Assembly: GCF_943913405.1 (NCBI RefSeq) | Contig: NZ_CALTYA010000002.1 | Span: forward strand, 185,510-249,509 | Direction: 5' to 3' | Origin: an uncultured Flavobacterium sp. | GTDB lineage: Bacteria > Bacteroidota > Bacteroidia > Flavobacteriales > Flavobacteriaceae | DNA length: 64,000 nt | In this document: piece by piece, positions 8,861 to 17,287 of the stretch | How positions within the stretch are numbered: position 1 is the first letter of the stretch | How the letters are laid out: the number at the start of each line of letters is the position of its first letter | Notes under the pieces: model-generated | Databases searched by the model: none | The model's input: only the letters and a program-made list of their open reading frames with translations | What the model was told of the DNA's origin: nothing | Translations under genes and position numbers: made by a program

Positions 8861-9253
8861 ATGCTATTTACCGCTACATTTTCTGAATTCTATGACAAAT
8901 TCAAAACGAGTCTTTCTGACGGAACTTTTGCAAAACTTACATTTGCAAAAACCATTGGAAAAACAGAATTGAAAAATATCTTTATTCGTCCTGTTTTAGA
9001 AGAAAATGAATTGAAATTAGAATTGAAATTCCGATTTCAGCAGGAAGAGTTGTTTGAGATTCATTCGGCTGACAGTGCTTTTGACCGTTTGCTTCCGTTT
9101 GTCAACAATCCGTTTTTATCGGTTATTTTATTTACTACAGATTTTGACCTGACTTATAAATTGAACAAAAAAAAGGCGGTCAGTTTTACCGAACAGCCAC
9201 CTACTTTTGGGAATGCGAGTGAAGTTTTACTGGAATTTCTGAACAAAAAATAA
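8861..9253 (+). CDS. Hypothetical protein, 130 aa
   Basis: A soluble protein without signal peptide or membrane segment. The start ATG at 8861 is the first in frame. The segment SLSDGTFAKLTFAKTIG followed by ELKNIFIRPV reminds me of the N-terminal module seen before the catalytic domain of some Bacteroidota SAM-dependent methyltransferases, but no methyltransferase motif is present here, so it would be a stand-alone version. That link is weak. It ends just before a strong terminator. Confidence 0.55.
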   Translation: MLFTATFSEFYDKFKTSLSDGTFAKLTFAKTIGKTELKNIFIRPVLEENELKLELKFRFQQEELFEIHSADSAFDRLLPFVNNPFLSVILFTTDFDLTYKLNKKKAVSFTEQPPTFGNASEVLLEFLNKK

Positions 9254-9266
9254 TGTTTCAAATTAA

Positions 9267-9303
9267 AAAAGAGGAGTACCATTTGGCACTCCTCTTTTTT
9301 TAT
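9267..9303. terminator. Bidirectional intrinsic terminator
   Basis: The stem AAAGAGGAGT / ACTCCTCTTT is closed by a short loop, with T6 on the plus side and A6 on the other. It separates the 130-aa gene from the convergent CoA-transferase pair. Confidence 0.88.
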
Positions 9304-9306
9304 AAT

Positions 9307-9966
9307 TTAGTCAATAACCATCTCTGGAATTTCTCCTTCAATAATCAAATTTCCTTCTGTTGCTTTTATAATATCTTCAACTGAAACGCCTGGAGCTCTT
9401 TCCAAGAGCTTGAAACCTTCAGGAACGATTTCCAAGACAGCTAATTCAGTAACCACTTTTTTAACGCAACCCACACCTGTCAACGGCAAAGAACACCTTT
9501 TCAAAAGTTTTGATTCTCCGGCTTTGTTGACGTGCATCATGGCCACGATAATATTTTCTGCAGAAGCGACCAAATCCATTGCGCCTCCCATTCCTTTTAC
9601 CATTTTTCCTGGGATTTTCCAGTTAGCGATGTCACCGTTTTCGGCAACTTCCATGGCTCCAAGAATGGTTAAATCCACTTTTTGGCTGCGTATCATTCCG
9701 AAACTAAACGCAGAATCAAAGAAACTCGCCCCAGGAAGCGTTGTGATCGTTTGTTTTCCTGCGTTGATTACGTCAGCGTCTTCTTCCCCTTCGAAAGGAA
9801 ATGGCCCCATTCCAAGCACGCCATTTTCGCTTTGGAATTCCACCGAAATATCTTCACGTACATAATTGGCAACCAAAGTCGGAATCCCGATTCCAAGATT
9901 CACGAAATATTGGTCTTTGACTTCTTTTGCTATTCTTTTTGCAATCTGATTTTTATCTAAAGCCAT
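9307..9966 (-). CDS. scoB: 3-oxoacid CoA-transferase, subunit B
   Basis: The 219-residue beta subunit carries the active-site segment SENGVLGMGPFP; the Glu forms the glutamyl-CoA thioester in this family. GMGGAMDL and LPLTGVGCVKKVVT are also typical. With subunit A it transfers CoA between succinyl-CoA (or acetyl-CoA) and acetoacetate, feeding ketone bodies into central metabolism. It starts two bases after the stop of subunit A, so the two are translationally coupled. Whether the donor is succinyl-CoA or acetyl-CoA cannot be decided from sequence. Confidence 0.9.
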   Translation of the reverse strand: MALDKNQIAKRIAKEVKDQYFVNLGIGIPTLVANYVREDISVEFQSENGVLGMGPFPFEGEEDADVINAGKQTITTLPGASFFDSAFSFGMIRSQKVDLTILGAMEVAENGDIANWKIPGKMVKGMGGAMDLVASAENIIVAMMHVNKAGESKLLKRCSLPLTGVGCVKKVVTELAVLEIVPEGFKLLERAPGVSVEDIIKATEGNLIIEGEIPEMVID

Positions 9967-9968
9967 CG

Positions 9969-10670
9969 TTAGTCTCTTTTTCTAGTTGTTCTTTGTTCAA
10001 TTCTCTTCTCAAATTTCTCGCCTTGGAAAATCCTTTGCACCATAATTCCAGGAATGTGAATTTGATTTGGATCAAGGCTTCCTGCCGGAAACAATTCTTC
10101 CACCTCAGCCACAGTAATAGTTGCAGCGCCAGCCATACAAGAATTAAAATTTCTAGCGGTTCCTTTGAAGATTAAATTTCCAGCTTCGTCGCCTTTCCAA
10201 GCTTTTACGATGGCGAAATCAGCTTTGTAAGCTTCTTCCATGATGTGCATTTTTCCGTTGAATTCTCTGGCTTCTTTGCCTTCTGCTATTTCTGTTCCAT
10301 AACCTGCCGGCGTAAAAAATGCAGGAATTCCGGCTTGTGCGGCACGGCATTTTTCGGCTAAAGTTCCTTGTGGTGTTAATTCTACGTCTAATTCTCCGGA
10401 AAGCATCTGGCGCTCGAATTCAGCATTTTCTCCGACATACGAAGAAATCATTTTTTTAATCTGGCGTTTTTGAAGCAGTAATCCCAATCCGAAATCATCA
10501 ACTCCCGCATTGTTTGAAATGCAAGTCAGATCAGTCACGCCTGTTTTCACCAATTCCGCAATACTATTTTCAGGAATTCCGCAAAGTCCGAAACCGCCGA
10601 GCATTATAGTTTGCCCGTCTTTAATATCTTTCAGTGCATCACTCACCGATGCGACTTTTTTATTAATCAT
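9969..10670 (-). CDS. scoA: 3-oxoacid CoA-transferase, subunit A
   Basis: The 233-residue alpha subunit shows the family N-terminus with GQTIMLGGFGLCGIPEN (CoA-binding glycine-rich motif), CISNNAGVDDFGLG, and ELTPQGTLAEKCRA. It pairs with the next gene, subunit B, in a two-gene operon on the minus strand. The start ATG at 10670 follows a short AT-rich leader. A heterotetrameric cytosolic enzyme is expected. Confidence 0.9.
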   Translation of the reverse strand: MINKKVASVSDALKDIKDGQTIMLGGFGLCGIPENSIAELVKTGVTDLTCISNNAGVDDFGLGLLLQKRQIKKMISSYVGENAEFERQMLSGELDVELTPQGTLAEKCRAAQAGIPAFFTPAGYGTEIAEGKEAREFNGKMHIMEEAYKADFAIVKAWKGDEAGNLIFKGTARNFNSCMAGAATITVAEVEELFPAGSLDPNQIHIPGIMVQRIFQGEKFEKRIEQRTTRKRD

Positions 10671-10703
10671 ATAATGAATGTTTGTTTTGGAGGATAAATA
10701 TAT

Positions 10704-10726
10704 AAAAAAACGCCTTAAAAAAGGCG
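10704..10726 (-). terminator. Terminator of the ricT-gldH-pbp1A operon
   Basis: The stem CGCCTT / AAGGCG has a 4-base loop, and on the minus strand it is followed by seven T residues. It lies 23 bases past the stop of the penicillin-binding protein gene. Confidence 0.8.
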
Positions 10727-10748
10727 TTTCTATTAAAATTCGGAATGA

Positions 10749-13061
10749 TTAAAAATCAAATTCGTCAGTATTTTGTTCTGGCTCAACAGCCGTTGTATCT
10801 TTTTTAGTTGGCGGCGTCCAGCAATCCACTTTTATAGATAAATTCTTAGGCCTTTCAAAAGGTTCTTTAGAAACATTCAGCTCTTTATCAGCATAACATT
10901 TCTTCATAAATAATCCCCAAATCGGAAGCGCCATTACAGCTCCTTGTCCGTAAGTAATACTTTTAAAGTGAGCCGAACGGTCTTCGTTTCCAACCCAAAC
11001 TCCTGTTGCTAAATTCGGAACCATTCCCACAAACCAACCGTCAGATTGATTTTGCGTAGTTCCTGTTTTTCCTGCAATCGGATTTCTTAGAACATAAGGA
11101 TAACCGGTCATCATTTCATAACCAAAACCGCCGCCGTCAGTTCTCAAACGCCCGCCGGAACCATATTGCGTAACTCCTTCTAAAAGTTTAATCACGGCAT
11201 AAGCGATATCTTTATTCAAAACGTCATGCGATTCAGGAACAGCTTCAAAAAGCACCACTCCATTTTTATCTTCAATTCTTGTAATTACCTGCGGTTTCAC
11301 ATAAACTCCTTGATTTGCAAACGTGCTGTAAGCGGCAACCATGTCTTCTACCGTAATTTCAACAGCTCCCAAAGCAATTGAAGGCTGTGAAGGAATTTTA
11401 GAATTTACGCCTAATTTTTTTACCAAATCAATAACCGCATCTGGGCCAACCTGGTCAATTAATTTCGCAGAAACTGTGTTGATAGAATTCGCCAAAGCAG
11501 CGCTCAGCGTAGTCATTCCCTTATAAGTTCCGTTTGAATTTCTCGGCGTCCAAGTTTCAGTAACGTTGTGTCTTCCTTTCGGAATCGTGTAGGGCGCGTC
11601 AATAATCGAATCACATGGAGAATATCCTTTTTGCTCAATTGCAGTCGCATAAACGAAAGGCTTGAACGTCGAACCGACTTGTCTCGCACCTTGTCCAACG
11701 TGATCGTATTGGAAATGTTTGTAATTGATTCCTCCAACCCAAGCTTTCACGTGACCCGTTTCTGGCTCCATGGCCATGACTCCGGTTTGAAGAAAATGCT
11801 TGTAATATCTGATAGAATCGTTTGGCGTCATGATCGTATCTTTTTCGCCTTTCCAAGTAAAAACGGTCATGTCAGTTTTTACGCTGAAAGATTTGGTGAT
11901 CTCATCATCGCTTTTTCCTTGAGCGCTCATTTGTCTCCATCTTTCAGAAGCTTTTCTTGCGCGACTCATCAAAGCATCAGTTTCTGCATCGGATAATTTA
12001 ATAAACGGCGCATTTTTGTTTGTTTTTGCCTGCTTGAAGAATTCTTTTTGCAAGTTTTCTAAGTGTGCTGTTACCGCTTCTTCTGCATATAACTGCATTC
12101 TTGAATCAATCGTCGTATATATTTTTAATCCGTCGCGGTAAATGTCATATTCGCCGCTTCCATCTTTTTTAGGATTATCTTTTGCCCAAGTTTTCATGAA
12201 ATCACGAAGGTATTCACGGAAATAAGTAGCAATTCCTTCGTTGTGATTTTCAGGATGGTAATCAAGAACCAATGGTTTTTTTGATAGTGATTCTTTAGCC
12301 GCTTCTTCCAGATGTCCGTTTTTCACCATTTGGCCTAAAACCGTATTTCTTCGGTCAAAAACCATCTGTTTTCTTTTCTCTTTTATAGGATTAAAAAGTG
12401 ACGGATTTTTCAGCATTCCAACTAAAACCGCAGCCTCTTCAATCTTTAAATCACGAGGTTCTTTTCCAAAATATACTTTCGCCGCAGAACGAATTCCTAC
12501 TGCATTGTTCACAAAATCTGCCTTGTTGAAATACATGGCGATGATTTCCTGCTTTGTATATTGTCTTTCCAAACGGATGGCGATAATCCATTCTTTTACC
12601 TTTTGAACCATACGAAAAGGCAAGAATTTCGAACCTTCTCCGTGGAATAAAAGTTTTGCTAATTGTTGCGTAATCGTACTCGCACCACCGCTTGTTCCAA
12701 AACTGCTGAATGCTCTTAAAGTTCCTCTTCCGTCAATTCCTGAATGCTCATAAAAACGTTCATCTTCAGTTGAAACCAAAGCATCGACCAAGTGTTTCGG
12801 AAGATCAGAATACTTAATTGCGGTTCTATTTTCGTTGTAAAACTTACCGATAGTTTCTCCGTCAGAAGAAATTACTTCAGTCGCAAGATTTGATTCCGGG
12901 TTTTCAAGTTCCTCAAAAGAAGGCATCGACCCAAAAAGTCCCCACGATGCAAAAAGGAAAAACAAAATAATTCCGGCCATTCCATATAAGAAAATCTTCC
13001 AGAATTTTTTGTTGTAATATTTGAAATCCTTCGCTGCTGTATTATTTTTTTTAACTGCCAT
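10749..13061 (-). CDS. mrcA: Class A penicillin-binding protein (PBP1A family)
   Basis: At 770 residues this is a bifunctional peptidoglycan synthase. It has a cytoplasmic N-terminus, one membrane helix (about 23-43), a GT51 glycosyltransferase domain with catalytic Glu99 in STEDERFYEHSGIDGRG and GASTITQQLAK, and a transpeptidase domain with the nucleophile in GSTFKPF near 461, SxN-type SINT, and KTGTTQ near 665. It polymerises lipid II and cross-links the strands. It is the last gene of the ricT-gldH-pbp1A operon, 4 bp after gldH. The C-terminal tail is acidic and Thr-rich. Confidence 0.94.
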   Translation of the reverse strand: MAVKKNNTAAKDFKYYNKKFWKIFLYGMAGIILFFLFASWGLFGSMPSFEELENPESNLATEVISSDGETIGKFYNENRTAIKYSDLPKHLVDALVSTEDERFYEHSGIDGRGTLRAFSSFGTSGGASTITQQLAKLLFHGEGSKFLPFRMVQKVKEWIIAIRLERQYTKQEIIAMYFNKADFVNNAVGIRSAAKVYFGKEPRDLKIEEAAVLVGMLKNPSLFNPIKEKRKQMVFDRRNTVLGQMVKNGHLEEAAKESLSKKPLVLDYHPENHNEGIATYFREYLRDFMKTWAKDNPKKDGSGEYDIYRDGLKIYTTIDSRMQLYAEEAVTAHLENLQKEFFKQAKTNKNAPFIKLSDAETDALMSRARKASERWRQMSAQGKSDDEITKSFSVKTDMTVFTWKGEKDTIMTPNDSIRYYKHFLQTGVMAMEPETGHVKAWVGGINYKHFQYDHVGQGARQVGSTFKPFVYATAIEQKGYSPCDSIIDAPYTIPKGRHNVTETWTPRNSNGTYKGMTTLSAALANSINTVSAKLIDQVGPDAVIDLVKKLGVNSKIPSQPSIALGAVEITVEDMVAAYSTFANQGVYVKPQVITRIEDKNGVVLFEAVPESHDVLNKDIAYAVIKLLEGVTQYGSGGRLRTDGGGFGYEMMTGYPYVLRNPIAGKTGTTQNQSDGWFVGMVPNLATGVWVGNEDRSAHFKSITYGQGAVMALPIWGLFMKKCYADKELNVSKEPFERPKNLSIKVDCWTPPTKKDTTAVEPEQNTDEFDF

Positions 13062-13065
13062 AACG

Positions 13066-13551
13066 TTAATCTAATTTTTCTATTCTAAAGCCTACTTCGG
13101 TGATTCCTTTCAATTCCTTTTCTCCCGCCACTTTTCCTGACTGGCGAACGGCTTGCTGGATTCCGATTTTATAATCTCCGATAGCTGAAAATTTATATTT
13201 TTCTTTATAAAAAAGCTTGCTTTCCTTAACATCTGAAAAACCTTCGCCCATTAATTTACCATCAGCTTCTGCCATCTGATATTGAAGCGTATCGACTTTT
13301 GTCATGCCTCCCGGTGCTTCCATCGAAACAATCAAAAAAATATTATTAAACGGATAATCATTATTTGAACGCAGGTTCAAAAACAAGTCATATCGTTGAG
13401 TGGTATCTTGATTATTGTACGTAAAGCTGGCAATACTGTCTTTTTGCCAAGCATCGCCCACGGTTTTATATTGGTCGAAAACTCTTTTTTTATCGCACGA
13501 AACCAAAAGGATGGCTAAAAAAAGAATCAAAAAGCTATTTTTCAGGCTCAT
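13066..13551 (-). CDS. gldH: Gliding motility lipoprotein GldH
   Basis: A 161-residue lipoprotein with signal ending in LLVSCDKK (Cys19). The downstream sequence (RVFDQYKTVGDAW, DLFLNLRSNNDYPFNNIFLIV, KFSAIGDYKIGIQQAVR) matches my knowledge of GldH, one of the lipoproteins needed for gliding in F. johnsoniae and linked to the type IX secretion/gliding machinery. Position also fits: in flavobacteria gldH lies between a PSP1-domain gene and a class A PBP gene. It overlaps the end of ricT by 17 bp. Confidence 0.9.
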   Translation of the reverse strand: MSLKNSFLILFLAILLVSCDKKRVFDQYKTVGDAWQKDSIASFTYNNQDTTQRYDLFLNLRSNNDYPFNNIFLIVSMEAPGGMTKVDTLQYQMAEADGKLMGEGFSDVKESKLFYKEKYKFSAIGDYKIGIQQAVRQSGKVAGEKELKGITEVGFRIEKLD

Positions 13552-14986
13552 TTTTTTTAACTGGTATTATTTTGTTATCCGGTTTTTTATCGTTTGCAGG
13601 TCTTGGTGGCCTGTTTTTTTGATTGTTATTTCTATTTTGGTTTGGTTTTGGACCAGAATTCAGCGCTTTTTCCTGCGGATTGGCGTTTTGATTTGGATTT
13701 GGTTTCTGTCCTGTATTTGGTGCTTTCCCTTGCGGATTTGCATTAGGATTTTGGTTCGGATTTGGTTTTTTATTCGGAACTATCTTCTGGCCTTGACCTC
13801 TATTTTCACCCGAAGGCCTTTGAATCGCAGGACCATTTCCAACTGTTTCGCCTCCTTCAGGTTTTCTTTTTTTATTCGGTCTTTTCTTTTTCTTTGGCTG
13901 GTCAAAACGCGTCAAGCTTTCTTGTCCCATCGCATTGTTGAAATCTTGTTGTGGCTCTTTTTCTTCTTCTAAAGCATAATCTTCTAGCGAAGCCACTTTT
14001 CTTTTCTGCTTGTTTTCAGCAATAATTTCATTGACTTGATCGATTTTTAAAACGTGCCAGTTGGCGAAATTATTGGTGTAAGCAAACCACATCAATCCTT
14101 TGAAAATATCTTGTTTTTGGCAGATCGCATCGCCGGCGTCGGTGTGCAATTTAGTATCAAAATCAGGAAAACTTTTCAAAGCATCCATATAAGTATCTAA
14201 TTCATAGTTCAGGCAGCATTTCAATTTACCGCATTGTCCCGCCAATTTCTGCGGATTCAATGACAGTTGCTGGTATCTTGCTGCAGAAGTATTTACGCTT
14301 CTAAAATCGGTAAGCCAAGTCGAACAGCAAAGCTCTCTTCCGCAAGAACCGATGCCACCCAAACGGGCAGCTTCCTGACGAAAACCTACTTGTTTCATCT
14401 CAATTCTAGTACTGAATTCTTTAGCAAAATCCTTAATCAGCATACGAAAATCGACACGGTCATTAGCCGTATAATAAAAAGTCGCCTTTGATCCGTCGCC
14501 TTGAAATTCGATGTCAGAAATCTTCATTTCTAGTTTTTGTGCGATAGCCAATTCACGTGCTCGAACCTTCATCGGCTCTTCTTTTGCACGCGCTTCTGAC
14601 CAAATATCAATATCTTTTTGGGAAGCTTTTCTATAAATTTTCCCTATTTCATTGCTTTTGTGGTTTACTCCCTTCTTTTTCATTTGAATTTTCACCAATT
14701 CTCCTGTCAAAGTAACGATTCCGACGTCATGTCCTGGAGAAGCTTCTGTCGCCACAATATCTCCCATGCTCAGCGTTAATTTTTCAGTATTTCGGTAAAA
14801 TTCTTTCCTTCCGTTTTTGAAACGTATCTCGACACAGTCAAAAGGAGCTTCTCCATTTGGAAGGCTCATATTTGAAAGCCAGTCGAATACGGTCAATTTA
14901 TTGCAGCTATCGGTGCCACAAGTACCCTTATTTTGACAGCCTTTTGGTGCACCACCATCAGACGTTGAACAACTTGTACAGGCCAT
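13535..14986 (-). CDS. ricT: PSP1-domain (RicT/YaaT-like) protein with Cys-rich N-terminus and Pro/Asn/Gln tail
   Basis: The start is set at ATG 14986 (MACTSCSTSDGG), giving 483 residues; a longer in-frame extension upstream is AT-rich leader and lacks similarity. Five cysteines fall within residues 3-28, followed by the PSP1 core with GHDVGIVTLTGELVK, GSCGRELCCSTWL and GKLKCCLNYELDTY. The B. subtilis homologue RicT works with RicA/RicF in an Fe-S-bearing complex affecting RNA maturation; the role in Bacteroidota is not known. The last ~110 residues are low complexity, with two copies of a KPNPNQN-type unit and a Lys-rich patch. First gene of the ricT-gldH-pbp1A operon. Confidence 0.85.
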   Translation of the reverse strand: MACTSCSTSDGGAPKGCQNKGTCGTDSCNKLTVFDWLSNMSLPNGEAPFDCVEIRFKNGRKEFYRNTEKLTLSMGDIVATEASPGHDVGIVTLTGELVKIQMKKKGVNHKSNEIGKIYRKASQKDIDIWSEARAKEEPMKVRARELAIAQKLEMKISDIEFQGDGSKATFYYTANDRVDFRMLIKDFAKEFSTRIEMKQVGFRQEAARLGGIGSCGRELCCSTWLTDFRSVNTSAARYQQLSLNPQKLAGQCGKLKCCLNYELDTYMDALKSFPDFDTKLHTDAGDAICQKQDIFKGLMWFAYTNNFANWHVLKIDQVNEIIAENKQKRKVASLEDYALEEEKEPQQDFNNAMGQESLTRFDQPKKKKRPNKKRKPEGGETVGNGPAIQRPSGENRGQGQKIVPNKKPNPNQNPNANPQGKAPNTGQKPNPNQNANPQEKALNSGPKPNQNRNNNQKNRPPRPANDKKPDNKIIPVKKNEPEK

Positions 14987-15062
14987 AATTTTATATAGAT
15001 GCCGTGATGAACACAGCTTAAAATTCGTAAATATTTTGAGCGTAAAGATAGTATTTTTTAAA

Positions 15063-15097
15063 CTTAACTTGCAAAGGCTCAAAGTTGCAAAGCATCT
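15063..15097 (-). repeat. Dispersed CTTTGCAA-type short repeat run
   Basis: On the minus strand this reads as CTTTGCAACTTTGAGC followed by CTTTGCAAG, i.e. imperfect tandem copies of an AACTTTGC unit. A cleaner run of the same unit is at 51541-51568 on the plus strand. It lies in the 177-bp gap between ricT and trhO. Confidence 0.5.
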
Positions 15098-15105
15098 AAG
15101 GTAAA

Positions 15106-15140
15106 ACAAAAAACCTATCTCACTCACATGAAATAGGTTT
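15106..15140 (-). terminator. Terminator of trhO
   Basis: The stem AAACCTAT / ATAGGTTT has a 14-base loop. On the minus strand it is followed by TTTTTTGTTTT. It lies just past the trhO stop. Confidence 0.7.
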
Positions 15141-15163
15141 AACGTAAAAAATAAAGAAATATT

Positions 15164-16543
15164 CTATTCTAAAATCTTGTATAATTTATCAGAAAGGCGA
15201 ATTCTGAATGGAAGGTTCAAGGTCACTTTGTCATTTTCTTTCGCTTCTTCGCTTTGGATTCCGTTGACGTACATTGCTGTAATTTGCAGCGTTTGGTTTC
15301 CAGTTGTTGGTCCGGAAATCAAGATGTTGTCGCCAATTTTAAGCGTATCTTTTTCAATCAAGAATTGTCCGACTTCTGATTTTGGAAAAAAGTGTTCTGC
15401 TTTTCCGATCAAAGTTTTCTTGGTTTTTATTTTCTGGCGGATGTCTTTTGGCTTTGCAATTTCGCTTTCGGTAAGGTCTGCTTTAGCAAGAGCAACATCT
15501 GACAAAGCTCCAGAATGTTTGAATTTAAGATTTTCTGACTTTCCTTTTCTGAAAATCATGTTGCCATTTTTTACGCCACGGCGCATTTTTACTTGGTCTG
15601 CCAATGACATGTGGATGATTTCTTGGCATTCAGTCGAACAGCAGTTTTCCATTGTTGCTTTGCATTCGTCACATTGGATGAATAATAAATGGCAGCCTTC
15701 GTTTTCGCAATTCGTATGATTGTCGCACGGTTTTCCGCATTGATGGCATTGCGATAAAATATCGTCAGTAATTCTTTCTCCTAATCTGTGGTCAAACACA
15801 AAGTTTTTGCCAAGAAATTTGCTTTCGATGTTTTCTTCCTTGATCTGCTTGGCATAATTGATGATGCCGCCTTCTAGCTGGAATACGTTTTTGAATCCTT
15901 GGTGCTTGAAATAAGCCGAAGCTTTCTCACAGCGAATTCCTCCGGTGCAATACATCACCAAGTTTTTATCTTCCTTGAAATCTTTTAATTGTTCGTTGAT
16001 AATTGGCAGAGATTCACGGAAAGTTTCTACATCTGGCGTAATCGCGCCTTTAAAATGACCGATTTCACTTTCATAATGGTTTCTGAAATCTACTACAATC
16101 GTATTTGGATCTTCTAAAATTTCGTTGAATTCCTTTGCTTTCAAGTGAACACCGATATTGGTCACGTCAAAAGTCGCGTCGTTCAATCCGTCGGCAACAA
16201 TTTTATCACGGACTTTTACTGTCAATTTCAAAAACGAATGATCGTCATGTTCCACAGCCACATTCAAGCGGATGCCTTTCATGAAATCATAAGCTTCCAA
16301 AGTTTCACGGAAAGCTTCAAAATTTTCTGCGGGAACAGACATTTGGGCGTTGATTCCTTCGTGGGCGACATAAGTTCGTCCCAAGGCATCAAGTTCATTC
16401 CAAACTATAAATAAATCGTCGCGAAATTTTTTAGGATCTTCAATTTTGGCATACGCATAGAAAGACAAAGTCAGTCTTTGTTTTCCGGCCTGGTCAATCA
16501 GCTCGGCTCTTTCTTCTGCGCTTAAGGTGTTGTACAGTTGCAT
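15164..16543 (-). CDS. trhO: tRNA uridine-34 hydroxylase TrhO (rhodanese family) with extra C-terminal beta-barrel
   Basis: The 459-residue protein has the TrhO/YceA N-terminal domain (HEGINAQMSVP), then a rhodanese domain with active-site loop CTGGIRCEK, then a Cys-rich zinc-like region (CHQCGKPCDNHTNCENEGC, CDEC, CCSTEC). TrhO makes 5-hydroxyuridine at the wobble base of tRNA using oxygen. Family members are usually near 310-350 residues. Here about 85 residues are added at the C-terminus (from ~376: LIGKAEHFFPKSEVGQFLIE ... LKIGDNILISGPTTG ... LSDKLYKI), which look like an EF-Tu domain-2-type barrel. Monocistronic, with a -7-like box (16594-16601, TATTTTTG on minus) upstream. Confidence 0.9.
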   Translation of the reverse strand: MQLYNTLSAEERAELIDQAGKQRLTLSFYAYAKIEDPKKFRDDLFIVWNELDALGRTYVAHEGINAQMSVPAENFEAFRETLEAYDFMKGIRLNVAVEHDDHSFLKLTVKVRDKIVADGLNDATFDVTNIGVHLKAKEFNEILEDPNTIVVDFRNHYESEIGHFKGAITPDVETFRESLPIINEQLKDFKEDKNLVMYCTGGIRCEKASAYFKHQGFKNVFQLEGGIINYAKQIKEENIESKFLGKNFVFDHRLGERITDDILSQCHQCGKPCDNHTNCENEGCHLLFIQCDECKATMENCCSTECQEIIHMSLADQVKMRRGVKNGNMIFRKGKSENLKFKHSGALSDVALAKADLTESEIAKPKDIRQKIKTKKTLIGKAEHFFPKSEVGQFLIEKDTLKIGDNILISGPTTGNQTLQITAMYVNGIQSEEAKENDKVTLNLPFRIRLSDKLYKILE

Positions 16544-16593
16544 GCTATAAACGTTTTAAGTGAGAATTAGGATTCTGTTTTTAGAATCGGGTG

Positions 16594-16601
16594 CAAAAAT
16601 A
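16594..16601 (-). promoter_or_regulatory. -7 box of trhO promoter
   Basis: The minus strand reads TATTTTTG, a match to TAnnTTTG, about 50 bases before the trhO ATG. Confidence 0.45.
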
Positions 16602-16674
16602 GGCAAAACTTTAGTTATTTGAAAATGACAAATATCATGTGGGAATTTTACATAAATTTTATGAAGGAAAGTTT

Positions 16675-16718
16675 TCGGATGCGGATTTTGGCGGATGACG
16701 CTAATTATCGCGGATTTT
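16675..16718. repeat. GCGGATTTT-type dispersed repeat
   Basis: The run ATGCGGATTTTGGCGGATGA followed by CGCTAATTATCGCGGATTTTT contains three GCGGAT units in about 40 bases. It belongs to the same style of flavobacterial intergenic repeat as the GCAGATT runs at 21946 and 51488. It is the only recognisable content of the 188-bp gap between two minus-strand genes. Confidence 0.45.
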
Positions 16719-16731
16719 TCTTTGGAGAAAT

Positions 16732-17286
16732 TTAAACTCTTTTTATTTCATGACCTACAAATTCTTCCAGCGTTGCAAAAATTTCATCAACCGAAAGCAC
16801 TTCAAAATCAGGATGTGATTTTAGGAAATTTGCGTTTAACGTAATAAGATTTTCTTCCAATTCAAAAAAAGTATCGTTGTTCAAGGAATCTCTTACCGGA
16901 TTTACGCCTTCTAATTTTCCTTTCAGGAATTTACCGAGTTTTACACTGCTCATCAGTTTTACTTTTTTAGATTGCTGTTGGAACAATTCCAAATGTTTTT
17001 CGGCTCCGATTAAGGCCAAACCTTCTTCGATGAGTTCGTTCAGTTCCTTATCCCAACCTGATTTATGAACAAATTGCGCAAAACCTCCTTCAGAAAGCTG
17101 TGTAAAATAATAATCTAGATAATAACTTGCCAAAGCATCTTCGTGGATCAAATCATCATCGACGCCTTCTTCGCGCATCAAATTTATTATTGAAATATTT
17201 GAAAGAATGATGTCACGAAGATCTTCGCTGTTCATTGCTGTTTCTGAAACTATTATTTTTCCGAATTCTGTATTTTCTTGTTCCAA
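16732..17286 (-). CDS. Acidic DUF4375/DMP19-like protein
   Basis: A 184-residue protein. The segment DALASYYLDYYFTQLSEGGF with AQFVHKSGW is the hallmark of the DUF4375 family, which includes the C-terminal part of the Neisseria DNA-mimic protein DMP19. By count it has about 36 acidic and 17 basic residues, so it is strongly acidic, as expected for a DNA mimic. The start is TTG at 17286, one base after the stop of the tiny upstream gene, which suggests translational coupling; an internal ATG sixteen codons in is the alternative start. What it binds is unknown. Confidence 0.75.
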   Translation of the reverse strand: MEQENTEFGKIIVSETAMNSEDLRDIILSNISIINLMREEGVDDDLIHEDALASYYLDYYFTQLSEGGFAQFVHKSGWDKELNELIEEGLALIGAEKHLELFQQQSKKVKLMSSVKLGKFLKGKLEGVNPVRDSLNNDTFFELEENLITLNANFLKSHPDFEVLSVDEIFATLEEFVGHEIKRV

Positions 17287-17287
17287 T

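Noticed and set aside
13415..13972. A 185-codon plus-strand frame opposite gldH and ricT
   Set aside because: It is the antisense shadow of the Pro/Asn/Gln-rich tail and gldH; no independent signals.
14987..15127. A 47-residue N-terminal extension of the PSP1-domain protein
   Set aside because: The stretch overlaps the dispersed repeat and the leader; MACTSC at 14986 matches the usual start of the family.
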